Shown piece after piece: positions 9,868 through 21,893 of a DNA stretch of 64,000 nucleotides. The translations under genes and the position numbers were made by a program. The stretch is taken from positions 806,001 through 870,000 of the forward strand of contig CP103028.1 of assembly GCA_024752435.1 (NCBI GenBank). The letters run 5' to 3'. The notes below the pieces were generated by a model. It did not search any database. It had not been told where the DNA came from and was given only the letters and a program-made list of their open reading frames with translations. Numbering within the stretch: position 1 is the first letter of the stretch; the number at the start of each line of letters is the position of its first letter. Origin of the DNA: Allantophomopsis cytisporea (Eukaryota > Ascomycota > Leotiomycetes > Phacidiales > Phacidiaceae).

Positions 9868-11154
9868 TCATGCCGGGATCGCAGTAGCAAAATAAAACTC
9901 CATATCCTCTCCAAAAGGTGCCTTTATGACTTCCGTCGACATCTCTCTCAATCTGTACGCCAAGTCTAGCAGAAACTCCTTCGGAAACTGCTCCTCATGG
10001 GTCCTCAACCATTCCTTATGCAACATCCACGCACAATGATCGACCAAGAGACGGCGAAGTGGACAGTATCTTCCCATCCATCTCCCTCCACATAAGCCAT
10101 TAATTTTCTTCACCCTGCCCCTCTCCCTCACCTCACCATCACCACCACTTACATACACAACCTCCATCTCCTGGTCTTTCTCCTCATCACCATCCTCGTC
10201 CTCCTTTCCCCAATCCTCTTCTTCTTTCCATTCCATATCCGTACCAGTAACTCCCCAAACCCACCTAATCAATCCTGTACAGATTGTCCCACTCACCCTC
10301 CTACACTTTTCAATCCAACCGACACAACAATCCATGCACTTGACGTCTCCCAGCCTCGCCGCAAAAACCCACAGTCTGATGGCTGTCTCTGCATTTATCT
10401 TTTCTTCGTCGAAATCTCCTCCCATAGATATATTCAGCTTGCTAGGCCAATCACACCTCAGCCTTTTAGACCAAATCGATGGCCCGAAATAGCACCACTC
10501 GATCCAGCTTTCTAGGTCTTCTTGGCTTACATCCCAATCGTCAGGCAGAGTGATGACTCGAGGTGGTGGTGGTGGCAGGTTGACTCTGACACTAAGACCG
10601 GAAGCCGTCGTGCGAGTTACTGGTGCTCGCAAAGTGGTTTGTGCGGTAGGGAGAAGGCCTGCAAAATATGGGATGCCTGACAGCAAGCGGGTGTGGATAG
10701 GCAGTGTGATTGCACCGACACGGAGGAGAGTTGTTGTTTCTGGACTCAGATGCGGGGATAATGCCTGATCTTCTGGGAGCACCCGGGTTGAAGTTGCGAG
10801 TGTCATGTCTGGAAGCTTATGATGTGATGTATTATCGGATGTGGTAGCGTTGATGCTCTCGATGCGAAGCGGCGATTGAAAGTCGTGGTCAAGAGAGCAG
10901 GCGTGTTCGGGGAGAAGGAACTCTTTGAAACCTTGGGGGATTCGAGTATGATATTCGTGAAAATGTGTGGGTTGTGAATTTGTCGATATGGATTGTGGTG
11001 GTGAAGATAGTTTGGCGTACAGGTAATAGTAGTTAAGCTTCAAAGGAGTGGCTAGTTCATCTTGTGAGGAGACTTGGAACATGCTTGCATCGAGTTGTAA
11101 AGAAGAAAAATACGTGGTTAAGTTGAAGTGACTGTGTGCGCGCAAAGTCTGCAT
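9868..11154 (-). CDS. BTB-like domain protein of unknown function
   Basis: Single open frame, 428 aa from the ATG at 11154. Residues about 140-240 look like a divergent BTB fold: TTLLRVGAITLPIHTRLLSG, PYFAGLLPT, then ITLPDDWDVSQEDLESWIEW and CYFGPSIW. A helical region follows (AIRLWVFAARLGDVKCMDCC) that fits the C-terminal part of BTB proteins. A very acidic insert (EEEDWGKEDEDGDEEK) comes next. The C-terminus (CPLRRLLVDHCAWMLHKEW; QFPKEFLLDLAYRL) resembles the tails of fungal BTB proteins. These usually act as substrate adaptors for Cul3 ligases or remain uncharacterised. There is no signal peptide or membrane segment. A separate frame at 11057-11314 might be an upstream exon, but no normal-length intron joins it. 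Confidence 0.6.
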   Translation of the reverse strand: MQTLRAHSHFNLTTYFSSLQLDASMFQVSSQDELATPLKLNYYYLYAKLSSPPQSISTNSQPTHFHEYHTRIPQGFKEFLLPEHACSLDHDFQSPLRIESINATTSDNTSHHKLPDMTLATSTRVLPEDQALSPHLSPETTTLLRVGAITLPIHTRLLSGIPYFAGLLPTAQTTLRAPVTRTTASGLSVRVNLPPPPPRVITLPDDWDVSQEDLESWIEWCYFGPSIWSKRLRCDWPSKLNISMGGDFDEEKINAETAIRLWVFAARLGDVKCMDCCVGWIEKCRRVSGTICTGLIRWVWGVTGTDMEWKEEEDWGKEDEDGDEEKDQEMEVVYVSGGDGEVRERGRVKKINGLCGGRWMGRYCPLRRLLVDHCAWMLHKEWLRTHEEQFPKEFLLDLAYRLREMSTEVIKAPFGEDMEFYFATAIPA

Positions 11155-11814
11155 AGAAGTCAAGAGGCTGGTAGACTACCTTGATGTGTCGAAACTGGCG
11201 GATTCTAGATAATGCTGGATAGGTCCTTGGAAGTCTGGTAATACTAATGTTGACTCCGTGTGTCTCGATGATAGCATGCAAAGAGGCTTTCAAAGTTGTG
11301 CTTGAGATGATCATAAGTCAAAAGGTATTGACTAAAGGTTTCGGGTAGACTCACGATCAGTGCAAGTGTACAGAACAATACGATCCTACAGCAACGCAGG
11401 CAGGAGTGATACGTACTGAATCAATGTGACTGTTCTCGTTCACTTCAGCTGGTGCCTTTCTCGAAAGTCCACGTTTGAGTCTTGGAACATGTTCAGGCTC
11501 CGAAGATCGCACAGAGATCATTCGTAGGTGGACATTAGTGAGAAAATATCAACCAGCTTACTCTGGGCAGAAAGCCAGTTTCACATTGCACATTTACAAA
11601 TTTCACATCACTAATACTAATCAATCCCAAATCAGATCAAATTGAATTCATAGGTATCTTGCAAAGTGGTATCTTCCTACTCCGCCAACTCCAAACCACG
11701 AGCAAACCAATGTGCAATCAATGCACAAACCATTGGTTTTGAACCAATCTTGAATGTGAGCTACAAATGAGACATAGGAACATAGGAAAATGAAATCAAA
11801 GGAAAGGGGCATTC
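11155..11814. other. Intergenic between BTB-like gene and GH16 gene
   Basis: The leader of the BTB-like gene and the 3' end of the GH16 gene meet here. A short upstream frame on the minus strand (11057-11314) begins MIISSTTLKASLHAII and could be a missed exon. Otherwise I see nothing. Confidence 0.35.
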
Positions 11815-12997
11815 TCAAAGCCATCCAAGTACAACCGTGATAACTAGAACCATCAAAAGAATCGACCAGATACAAGACGAGAAGGTTGCAGCTTTCTGGT
11901 GGTAGACCATCTGACCAGTGGTACTATTCTTTTGTAGAGTGAAGAAGAAACTTGCCCCCGTAACATTGCCGTTCGGACCAGTAGGATCAGGAGCAATGGT
12001 CTGGTCAGGAATAATACAAACAGAAGTATTGGTGTTAGGATTCTTCGAGCACCGCTCCGTAGCATTCTGTTGTGCTTGATCGGAAGAGGAGTTAAAGTAG
12101 GCTTTGACATAAGAAACAGCCATGATTGCATCAGTTACAGGAGGACCACCAGACCAGAGTTTGTTGCCGTTGCTCCATTGGCTGAGGATCAAGTGACCCG
12201 GCGCTGTTGGGATTGCCGAGCCATCCATAGATCCGATAATCTTGCTGTCAGCGTAAAAGTGAACTTTATCCGGAGTGAAGTCGATGCGATACTCGTGGTA
12301 AGCATTGGATGGATTGAAAGTGAGGTTCGCAACGATGTAATTACCAGAGTTTGCAGCATTGTAACCGGCCGAAACCGAAGCAGCAGATTGCATGACCAGA
12401 TTGACAGGATAGATATTGTTAACGGTATCGAACTGATGCGACAAGAACTCCATGTCAATTTCTTGGCTGTCATTGAAGTACTGCAATCATGTTAATACAT
12501 GTCATTCGAGGATTGGAACGCGAACGTACCCAGTAAAATGCACCACAAGTACCAGGAACATTTGTGAGTTTGATAGCAGCACGATAGCTGCCATAACGCA
12601 TATCAACGCGATTTGAATCCATCTCAGCAACGGGAATATAGCCATTAGAAGGAACGCCACCATGAACGAGAAGCTGAAGACCAGCATCGCCAGCGAGCAG
12701 GCTTGGGCCAGACCAGGAATGCTGATCTACGAGAGGGTTCGAGATAACATTTTGAATGGTAGCATTTTCACCGAAAGAGCCCCGATCGCGAGTACCGTCA
12801 ACAGTGTAATTTTGTCGAAGCCAATCTGTGTCAACAGAAATGTTTTGAAGGTGGAGAAAGTCGGATTCCAGGAGCTCCGTGAAAACGTAGGTTCTTGTGT
12901 CAATGCTGGTTGCGTAGCCGCACTCACAATCACCGTGGACGAAGAAGCTGGAAGAAAGCGATCCCAGAAGAGCCGCGAGAATGGGAAGAAGAACCAT
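11815..12997 (-). CDS. Glycoside hydrolase family 16 protein, secreted and probably membrane- or GPI-anchored
   Basis: Model: 12997-12530 and 12480-11815, joined over a 49-nt GTACGT...TTGCAG intron; 377 aa. Residues 1-22 are a signal peptide (LLPILAALLGSL, cleavage likely after VHG). DCECGY follows, a typical start for ascomycete GH16 proteins. The catalytic motif EIDME at residues 163-167 fits the GH16 ExDxE pattern, with E163 as nucleophile and E167 as acid/base. Flanking strands (RYGSYRAAIKL, HEYRIDFTPDKVHFYADS, HLILSQWSNGNKLWSGG) match the jelly-roll fold. The C-terminal 20 residues are hydrophobic (ILLMVLVITVVLGWL), so the protein is either GPI-anchored or tail-anchored. The substrate is likely a beta-glucan or a wall crosslink; the exact specificity cannot be read. 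Confidence 0.85.
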
Positions 12998-13365
12998 GGC
13001 TGTGGATTTGGTGGAGTTGGAATTCGAGTTGACAGGGTGGTTGAGGTCGACGCGTTTACAGAGGCTGAGCCGTCTGATGATGATGGTGGTGATCTTGGGG
13101 AAGGCGCTACCGGTGGTCTTGCATGCGATCTTGCAGATGGTCTTGCCGGTACTGCTGCTGGCAATGCTAACCGTGATATTGCCTGTCGTCTTCCCGGGGC
13201 CGGTGGTGGTCCTGCCGATGCTGCAGCAGCAACACATGCATTCGCATCCGGGTAGACGTCCATCTCCGGATGTGCATATATACAGACCCGGTGGTGACCA
13301 CAGCCATGGCAGTAGTGGTCGTTGTATGACCATGTCCACCTGCGGCAGTCACATGGCAATGCCAT
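12727..13365 (-). CDS. Candidate overlapping ORF with a Cys/His-rich N-terminus
   Basis: This 212-codon frame starts at the ATG at 13365, upstream of the GH16 start, and overlaps GH16 exon 1 in another frame. The first 35 residues are rich in Cys and His: CDCRRWTWSYNDHYCHGCGH then HRVC. That resembles the C-x-C, W, C-x2-C-G-H patterns of small fungal zinc-ribbon-like proteins. The rest is Ala/Pro/Ser-rich and lacks a recognisable domain. It may be a real short gene with a missed splice site, or chance in the GH16 leader. Confidence 0.22.
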   Translation of the reverse strand: MALPCDCRRWTWSYNDHYCHGCGHHRVCIYAHPEMDVYPDANACVAAAASAGPPPAPGRRQAISRLALPAAVPARPSARSHARPPVAPSPRSPPSSSDGSASVNASTSTTLSTRIPTPPNPQPWFFFPFSRLFWDRFLPASSSTVIVSAATQPALTQEPTFSRSSWNPTFSTFKTFLLTQIGFDKITLLTVLAIGALSVKMLPFKMLSRTLS

Positions 13366-13395
13366 CACACCCTAACGGCGTCCTTCTCGGTCATT

Positions 13396-13426
13396 GAGTA
13401 TCCCGTCCAGGCCGGACGGGATACTC
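13396..13426. repeat. 13-bp perfect inverted repeat with 5-nt loop
   Basis: GAGTATCCCGTCC and GGACGGGATACTC flank the loop AGGCC, giving a GC-rich hairpin about 400 bp upstream of the GH16 start. It could act as an RNA or DNA hairpin or as a dimeric binding site. No function is evident. Confidence 0.7.
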
Positions 13427-14740
13427 GCGAACTCAGGTGCCATCGCTATGCAAACATCAGTCACTCTCCTTAACTTGGTGGACTTTCTGGTATCGATTGG
13501 AAAGGTCTCTGGATTAGGAGGGGAAAGAACAACTTACTGCGCATAGCTATGCCGTTTATCAACGGCTCCGGATAGCTACATGGTTGTAGCGTTAGCGTTG
13601 TTCTCTCATAGCAAACAGGTTTGGGTTGTTGATATGAAATAGAAAGAGATTGTGATGGAAAGAGGAATATGATTGTGATATGCTTACCTTGCAATTGATA
13701 GATTTTAGAAATTTCGGCAAGGATGGTCGTTAGCGTGATACTGACTCGATGACTTTCGTAGAGGGAGAAAACATTCGAGTCATGAAGAAGGTGATGTATT
13801 TATACTTCTGTCCAGTGAACGTTTGCAGCGTTTGCTCGACAAGGAATTAAATCCTGTTCATGTTTGCACTGCGGTGGCCTCGATATCTAGGATGTAGGCT
13901 GGATCTTCTGTAATTTGAGTCACATCTTCATCAATATGCAGAAAAGTCTACTTGTCTATAGCTACAGGTGAAAGCAATACGCTATGTAGTAGCTTATATC
14001 TTATACAGGTTCTGGAGATGGGGATGAAAGCAAAACCTAAAGATGTCTTCTTTGTTCAAGCCCTGCTTGAAAGCGGCAATTTGTGATATCGACTAGATCT
14101 GTTCCTATAAAACTCAGGAAGGATGTTTACACAATAGCAGTTCTTTCAGTTAACTTTGTTAGATACAATGAAGAAAATGAAGCTCTATAATATCAAGTGA
14201 TAACGTATTAGTTCAAGTGTTAAGAAAGACTCATCGCCTTGTAAGAAATACTGCCCTGTGAAAATAGCAATTTAATGACAATATTAGCCGCAGCTGAAAA
14301 TCAAATCCAAACTTACAGATAGAATCTACAGTCAAGACTCTCTTCGTTCTTGGTTGCTGACTGAGACAGTTATCACCTCTACAGCTGCTACCGATCAAGT
14401 GAACCAATACCCGTTGACGTATTAAGCTAAGAATTGGCATCATCCTACCACAACACTTAATCCATAAACAAACAAACAAGCTCGAAATTGGACACCATTG
14501 CATACATCGTTCAACCCTACTCGGATACTCAGTTATACAAGTATCTAGATTCTTGAAGAGTTACTCAGCAAAGTCAACCAATGTAAGACAAAAGAGTTCA
14601 GTAAATCTTTTTCTCGAACATCACATCACAAACTGCATAAGCAATTACAAGGGCAGCAAATCAAGAAGGGAAAACATGTATTACTTATTGGATATCAAAC
14701 AAAACTAGAGCCTTAAATCATGACACATTAACATCACCAC
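13427..14740. other. Intergenic, no supported gene
   Basis: AT-leaning sequence with short frames only. The right end is the 3' region of the catalase gene. Confidence 0.4.
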
Positions 14741-17069
14741 CTAATAAGCAACCTGGTCAGTCAACCCATCTAACTGTCTGTCCCAGTTTCTGTGCTGGGA
14801 AATGTTGAAAGCGAACGCATCAACGAATCCCTTAGCATCCTTAACCAACTCCAACTTCTCCTTGATTCCCTCGGGAATACCACCAGCAGCAGTAACAACA
14901 CCGTAGCTGTCTACAACACCGTCCTCAGCAGTGGTAGAGTACTTCATACCCTCAAGCTGGGTGGCAAGTTTCACGAGCTCAACACCATTGCCGGTCGCAC
15001 CAATAGCCTTGCAGTGACCGAAAGCCTCACGCACCCAGAAGACGGCACGGCCAATCTTCTTAAGTGTAGCAATATGGTCACCACCTGGGACGTAGATAGC
15101 ATCGTATAGGGTTGAACGACCAGCCTCAAAGTGGGAGTCTGGAACAACCTCCTTGCCAGATGATGACTTGACAGCTTGCTTACCAGGGGCGATGGTGAAA
15201 CAGAAGGCACCAGCAGCGGAGAGGGCACCCTTAACGGCCTCGTACTCGGCGATGTGGAATCCCGGAGCGATCAGGATAGCAATCATTCTGGATACGATAG
15301 TAGGCGCAAGACCAAGGGCCTGAGGCGTGAAGTCGAACTGGGAGAGACCCTTGGCGGTAAGACCGTGGTTAGGTCTTCCAGCAGACTTTGGTGTTGGAGC
15401 ACCACATTTCTCAGCGACAGCAACGGCGAGATCGAGGTGAATATCCGCGAGGCGGGTAGTCATGCGCTCGTAAACGATGGGGTCATCGCACTTGCCGAGC
15501 TCGAATGAGAGAGCGCCAATTATGTGACTCTTCTCTATAGGAGACATGGAATTCCAGAATAGCTGTGCTTGCGAGAAGTGCTCGGAGAACTTCTTTCCGT
15601 GCAAGCGCTGCTTCATGGCAACCAGCTTCTCTGGATACTCGAGGTAAGCGCCTTCGGATGCCTTAGCAGGTGGGGCGATGGAGTGACGGTTTGGCCAGTA
15701 GTTAATCTTTCCTGGCGTGATCTTATGGCGCATGGCGCCATCACGGTTGTGGTTCATCACAGGGCAGACTGGGCGATTGATTGGGAGTTCTTGGAAATTA
15801 ACGCCCAGGCGGGAGAGTTGAGTGTCAAGGTATGAGAAGTTTCGGCCCTGGAGAAGAGGGTCATCCGAGAAGCCGATACCGGGTGGCAAGTGAGAGGTAC
15901 AGAAGGCTACTTGCTCAGTCTCGGTGAAGTACTCATCGACATTGCGGTTCAGTTGCATTTCTCCGATATATCTGACTGGAAAGATCTCCTCTGGCCAGAC
16001 CTTGGTGGCGTCGAGGATGTCAAAGTCGAACTCATCTTGACGGGACTCAGGGCAGACTTGAATACCGAACTTCCAGGTTGGGAATGCACCCTGGGCGATG
16101 GCGTCGTACAGGTCTCTGCGGTGGAAATCTGGGTCCTGGCCAGCGATTTTAAGGGCCTCATCCCAGACAAAAGAGTGTACTCCAAGAGTTGGGGTGAAGT
16201 GGAATTTGACGAAGCTTCGGACGCCTTCCTTATTGATAAGAGTGAAAGTATTAACTCCAAAACCCTGCATCATTCTGTATGATCTTGGAATTCCACGATC
16301 ACTCATCGCCCACATGAACATGTGAGTGGCCTCGGTATGCAGGAATTGGAAATCCCAGAAGTTGTTATGGGCTGTTTGTGCCTGGGGGATCTCTGTATCT
16401 GGTTCTGGCTTTCCAGAATGAATAACATCTGGGAACTTCATGGCATCCTGAATGAAGAAGACCGGGATATCATTTCCGACAATATCCCAGTTGCCCTCAT
16501 CTGTGAACATCTTAACCGCAAAACCACGCACATCTCGTACGGAATCGGCACCTGTGGTAATTAGCATCGTGAAACGACAAAGGATTGAAATCACTTACTT
16601 CCTCTAGATCCCAAGACAGTTGAGAATCTCACGAATACAGGTGTGGTTCTTGAGGTATCGGTAAGGACTCCAGCAGAGGTGACGTCCTCAGCAGATTCGT
16701 ATAGCTTGAAAGTACCGTGAGCACCAGCGCCGCGGGCATGTACTACTCTCTCCGGGATACGTTCGTGATCAAATCTGTTGATCTATAAAATTGTTAGTTT
16801 TTCCGTCTTCCCAGCGTGCTAGGATATGTACATACCTTTTCTCTTGCGAAATGGTCCTCGAGAAGTTGGGGGCCTTGGCGGTCCTCAGTGGAGGCTGAGA
16901 GCCAGATATCTGTGTTGTTTTGCTTGACACCATAGTCACTGGTGATTCTGTGCTCAGATGTAGGCTCGTCGATGTTCTTCTTCAAGTCGGTGATCTTCTT
17001 GTTAGTAGATAAAGCGCCGCCGAGAGCCTCGCCGGCCTTTTGTGCGGTGCCTGATAGAACAGACTGCAT
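14741..17069 (-). CDS. Large-subunit heme catalase (clade 2), with C-terminal GATase1/DJ-1-like domain
   Basis: Model: 17069-16836, 16782-16599, 16551-14741; 742 aa. It decomposes H2O2 to water and oxygen. Catalytic residues are visible: distal His H93 in RVVHARGAGAHG, Asn N166 in DIVGNDIPVFF, and the proximal heme ligand Tyr Y380 in RNFSYLDTQLSRLG. Length and the C-terminal flavodoxin-like domain (IAILIAPGFHIAEYEAVKGA, DAIYVPGGDHIATLKKIG, GATGNGVELVK) mark the large-subunit class, as in E. coli KatE and Neurospora Cat-1/Cat-3. The N-terminus (MQSVLSGTAQKAGEALGG) is not a clear signal peptide, so an intracellular, spore-type enzyme is more likely than a secreted one. Introns are GTATGT...TATAG and GTAAGT...CACAG. 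Confidence 0.95.
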
Positions 17070-19294
17070 GATGGTACTGAGTAGTATCAATTTGGGTATA
17101 TGCAGGAATGGGAAAAGACAAGATTATAGAGAAGAGATGGAGTTAAATAGAGAAGAAGAAAGAGGTCAGGAGCGGGGTGGGAGCTGTAAATACTCGTCTC
17201 ATTAACACATGTAGGGCGTATGAAGGAATGAGATAAATGCTTCGATCTCTACATCAGCAATGACGTCTCAATCCTAAGAAATCCACACCCGTGCACCTCA
17301 CCCGCCTGCTCTATAACTCTGGCAGCACCACAATATGCAGACGATCTGAATCTAGCCCGCAATTCGTCGGAGTTCCTGGGAAAACCTCAGCAACGCGGCC
17401 ACAGCACTGACGCGCACCCCGCTACGGCCATGTGGCTATTCCCTTCCGTAAGTATGAATACATTGACATGGCCCTACGTATCCGGGCGGGGGAGCCAATG
17501 ACCTCTGCTGAGTTTGCGGTATTGCCAATCTGACACGCAAGTCTTCAAGCAGGCCAGAATCATCCGCGTCAAGGGTGCCAAGGTACCACCAGTCCACGAG
17601 GTGGAGTTCAAAGCTTTGCTCTCCACATTTGCAGGCATGTCATTGGCGGGTAAAGCATATGCGACAACATTAATAACACTTTTGACCTCATGGATCGGAT
17701 ATGGCGAGGCTTTGACTTCAGCTCCAAAGGCTTGAATGTGTGTTAGACGTCGCTCAAAGGAGTTATGTCCGCGGTGATCAGCTATGACGAAAGATAAATC
17801 AAATGAAAATCAAACAGCCATGAATGCATTTCTCAGAATTCCATCACGGGCAAATGTGCCCGTAAGCGACGTTAGTCTCCACCCAGCATTCTACTGTAGT
17901 AGTTCTGCAAGTAAAGATGGCTGGCGTGGCTGGATAGGACGCATGAGAATCATTCTAAAGTGAGAGTAGGTAGAGTATGAATAGAGAATCTTCAAGGTTA
18001 GGGATACAGTACCTCCGGATGAGGCTTGCTATGAGGTAACTCGACAGCCTTCTATCTGCCGTGCCTACGTCCGTTCATGTTCACGGTTATCTAATATTGG
18101 GAGAGAAGGCAAAAAGAACGACATCTAGATTTTGATTTTTGCCTCAATTGTCCCCTTTCCTCTGCTCTGACTCCTTACTCGGCTCGGATGAATAATTATA
18201 GAGTCCTTATCGGAGATGCTTGGTAAATGTAAACGGGCATTGGCTGATGAATTGTAAGAATGTTCTTCGACTTTGGCCAAATTCCAAAAGCCCATAGTTA
18301 TGATGGAAGATGTGGAGAAGCTCCAAAGTCATGACGTTTATCGACAATTACCCCTGCACGGATATACAGGTGAGATCGATGAAAGATCCCTGTCGTCTCG
18401 AAGGCTTATGTTGTCAACTGGAACCTCAGAACACATTTTCGGCGTTAAGAGAGAACAGGTTACTTGTAGAGTATGTCTTCGTCATGTGTTAACAGATGAA
18501 ATAATTAAAAAATCAAAAAATTTATACATACCGTTTTTGAATGGTTTTAGCTACATAGTAAGGATGATGAAAAGCGTTTTAGCCTTGATTGTTTAGTTCT
18601 TCTGTGATGGGCGCACATGTTCCATAGAGTAGCTGCGAACCTACTTTCATGAATTGAGGCTGAAAATGCGAAGATGGTGTGTTGTGTAGCTGAACCGTCC
18701 AGATGCGTATGTAGCTCAACAATCTAGTTTCCACATTCAGCTGCTTTAGCATTCTTATCAGTCCCGTACTATGAAGCAATCTTAATCGAGGATCTTGGAT
18801 ACAGATACCTGAGATCGTTCATGGCGTATTCATTTATTTATTGAATATGTCTGCCGCTCATTAGACATTACTCCCCAAAACAAAAAAGAATTAAAAAAAA
18901 ATTAATTAAAAAAAAAGATGCACTAGAGAAAAAGATCACCTTTAATATGCTTGTGATCGAGCTGCTTAAAAACGTGAGATAATTTTATCAGAATTGCTCC
19001 ATACTTCATATTTGCTGAAGACTGATTGTAAATACATAGACTTCGGAATTATGTACAGCTCCTAGGGGTTCCGTGATGCCCGAGTTCCTGACAGATCCCG
19101 ATCCATTCACGTCTCATGAATCACACCCAACAGCCAGCTTCACCCCACAACAACCAAAATTTAAGGATTGCACAGATGAATTGCCTCCAATCTAAACCCA
19201 CCAAAACGCCACCATCAATGCCAACTCCGACACTCCATCACACTCATGTCATTACCCAATTTATCCATCCCTAATTGACCTTATCTACACCAAC
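17070..19294. other. Intergenic region, catalase promoter and beyond
   Basis: The first few hundred bases are the presumed catalase promoter. A-rich tracts occur near 18505-18525 and 18880-18915. A plus frame at 18273-18596 has no recognisable domain. No RNA gene seen. Confidence 0.4.
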
Positions 19295-21893
19295 TCATAG
19301 TTTACTCCTTACAGCTTCCAGTCTGAACTTTACATCCTTCAGTACTTTAGTAGTGGGTTTCCATGCATCGAACTGCTTCAACAACGTCGTCGCCTCGTCA
19401 TGTAATTCCGTCTTGACAAATTCTTCTTCCGAAAGGCCACGCATGCTCCATGGGAGTATATAGGGGTTGGAATTCGTGGGAACTGTGTAGCTCTGCACTC
19501 GGAGAGGTGTGGTGGGGACAGTGGTTGTCTCGAGAGAGTGTTGGATTGCCAAACTGGCGTTGATGTTAGTGATGTGCAAATAAAAGGGCACTTCAGACTC
19601 GATAGATGTTCACTTACTCGTAGACATTCCCATCATCGTAAAGGCGACTATGACCCTCGCCACCATATAAGCTGCCAGCCAGGGGCGCAGAGAGCTCTCT
19701 GATCAGACCGTGATCTGAAATACCAAGATTTCGCAACTTAAGCGCGAAGCCAACAAGATGTGTGATGAAATCCGCTGCGTGAATGCGTCCATCGATGAAA
19801 ACGGCACGGTATATATAAGGGTGATTGACGGTAGCAAAGGTAGAAGATTCCATCGACACAAGTTGGTCGTCAATACTGCCGCAATAGGTGATCCGCGCAC
19901 CATACTGCAACGCAACTCTCAATGCATCTACATATCTCTTCGAGACAGCACTCTCAGGATTTGCAAAGTCGAAGAGCTCGCCAGCCGAGCCGCTGAACAG
20001 CCGGGACTTGTAATCAGCAAATGGCCCCAGACTGACACCTGCCATTGCGCAAACCCCTATCCGTGCAGAGCTCACGACGCCGAATTCAATGAGTTTCGCT
20101 ACCAGCATGATTGACACGGGAACACCTTGAGAATGGCAACAAAAGAAGACGAAGTCAGCGGCGCGCACGTGGTCGATCCAGTTCAGGAGCAGTTTCCAAA
20201 GGTTGTCGACGCGGTCGCCAATCTTGCCTTCACCTTCAAGTGCTACCTTCTCTATCTCACACTGGTACCCATGAGCTTCCGTGAAGCGCTTGATGGCTTG
20301 TGCGCCGTTCTCTGCAAATCGGATGGATGTGCCTGTTGGTTGACCAATTACTGTTCTCAACAGGGGGGCTGGGAACAACCCGTGCACACCAATTGCTAAC
20401 GCCCGTTTGACCTTAGGTGGATCTTTTACGAGGTGGAGGTGTTTAGCAGGTGGTTGGTGACTCTGCATAAGCATACGACGGATCTGCTCAACAATAGACG
20501 GGTTTTCCATGAGTCGATAAGTACTGTTGAACGAAGGTAATATCAAGTTAGCAGGTAAAGCTTTGGTGGTGCTAGGTGCTGGACTTTGAGATGGTGTAGC
20601 TTTCGTTGAAGAATCAGGGGTTCCGGATGTTTTCTGGTCATCCGTGTCAGACAACAGTGCCCGTCCACGTTTTCCGAGCTTCAACTTCCCCTCCTTCTTG
20701 GTAGGAGGTGGTTTGTTGATAGCTTTGGCAGGTTCAGGGCTTGTTTGAGACTCATCACCAGCAATAGCAAGTTCCCCAACGGGCTCCTTCGCCGGTTCAC
20801 TTGTGACAGCTGCTTTGCTGCTATCTTCTCGTGACCAAAATGCCCAACTTGAACCTACAGGAGGTTGACTTGAAGGTTTAGAATCATCTGCTGGCTTGGT
20901 CGAGATATTCCCAGGCTCTTTTGTAGAGTCTTTCAGGGGCTCTTTCGGATGCTCTTTCCCAGCTTCTTGAGCTACCTCTTGTGCTGGTTTGCTAGTCTCA
21001 TCAGAAGCCAGTTTCACAGGAATCTGTTCATTAACTATCTCTGTAGTACTCGGGCCTGCTGTGGATGACGACCAAAGACTGAACCATGATCGTGCAGGTT
21101 TAGCTAGCTCCTGCGTATTTGTTGTTTCGGTTGGATTATCCGTAGTAGAAGATGCAACTGGTACAATCTCCTCTGGTATAACATTCGTGGTTTCTGTTGT
21201 AACAGCTTGTGTCAGGGCTTGTTCACCTCCACCATATACACCCATCCATTCTAACCAGCCAGCCGGTTTCTTCGAGATATCTGCTTCGACACTTGCTTTT
21301 GTTGTTTCTTTGGATTTAGACTCAGTATCTTCGCCTGCCTCCGATGCCTTCTTATCAGCCGCAGCATTTGTGGCTTCAGGCTGAGTCGTTGATACGGGTG
21401 ATTTAGGCTGTTTAGGCTTATCTGGTTGTTCCTCCACAATAGGGCTACTTATGCTTGATGTCTCCCTGCTCTTGCCAAGTAACATGGACGGCGGACGGCG
21501 GAGGGGTGGCATTTTATCTGGCTTCTTCGTATCATCCACTTTCTTCGGTTCGAATCGAGTGAGATCTACCGAGGCAGTGTCATTCTTGGGTTTATCGGCG
21601 AGGATACTCTCACGAGCAACTTGAGTAGAAGCAGTGCTTTTGTTTAATCGTGGCCAAGTCTTGCCTACACTACCATACCAGCTATCCCGAGGCTTCAGGG
21701 GTGGTTCAACCTGCGCAGTGTTCACATCTTGTGGCGTAGGTTGTGGTTGAGGTGGAGTCTTATCGCCATGGCCTGGGTGATCCAAGTTTCCTGGGGTCAC
21801 CGCCTTTGGTTCTGCTGCCTTGGATTGGTCGTCCTCAGCTTTGATGACTGAGTCCGTTACTGGATTTAGTCGAGATTTCTTTCGAGACCCCAT
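19295..21893 (-). CDS. Mil1/YFL034W-like putative lipase (alpha/beta hydrolase)
   Basis: Model: 21893-19618 and 19553-19295, with a 64-nt GTAAGT...GCCAG intron; 844 aa. The N-terminal half (about 1-450) is disordered, rich in Pro, Ser, Thr and Lys, with repeated tryptophan islands (RDSWYGSVGKTWPRLN, ARSWFSLWSSS, SSWAFWSRED). The C-terminal part is an alpha/beta hydrolase: VKRALAIGVHGLFPAPLLRT, then the nucleophile elbow CHSQG (first Gly replaced by Cys), an acidic region (GSIDDQLVSMES) and later His candidates (VNHPYIYRAVF; IHAADFITHLVGFAL). Layout and motifs fit yeast Mil1, a putative lipase linked to clathrin-adaptor traffic. Enzyme activity is inferred. The second exon ends in a helical tail (EEEFVKTELHDEATTLL). 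The gene is divergent from Rrp5. Confidence 0.7.
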
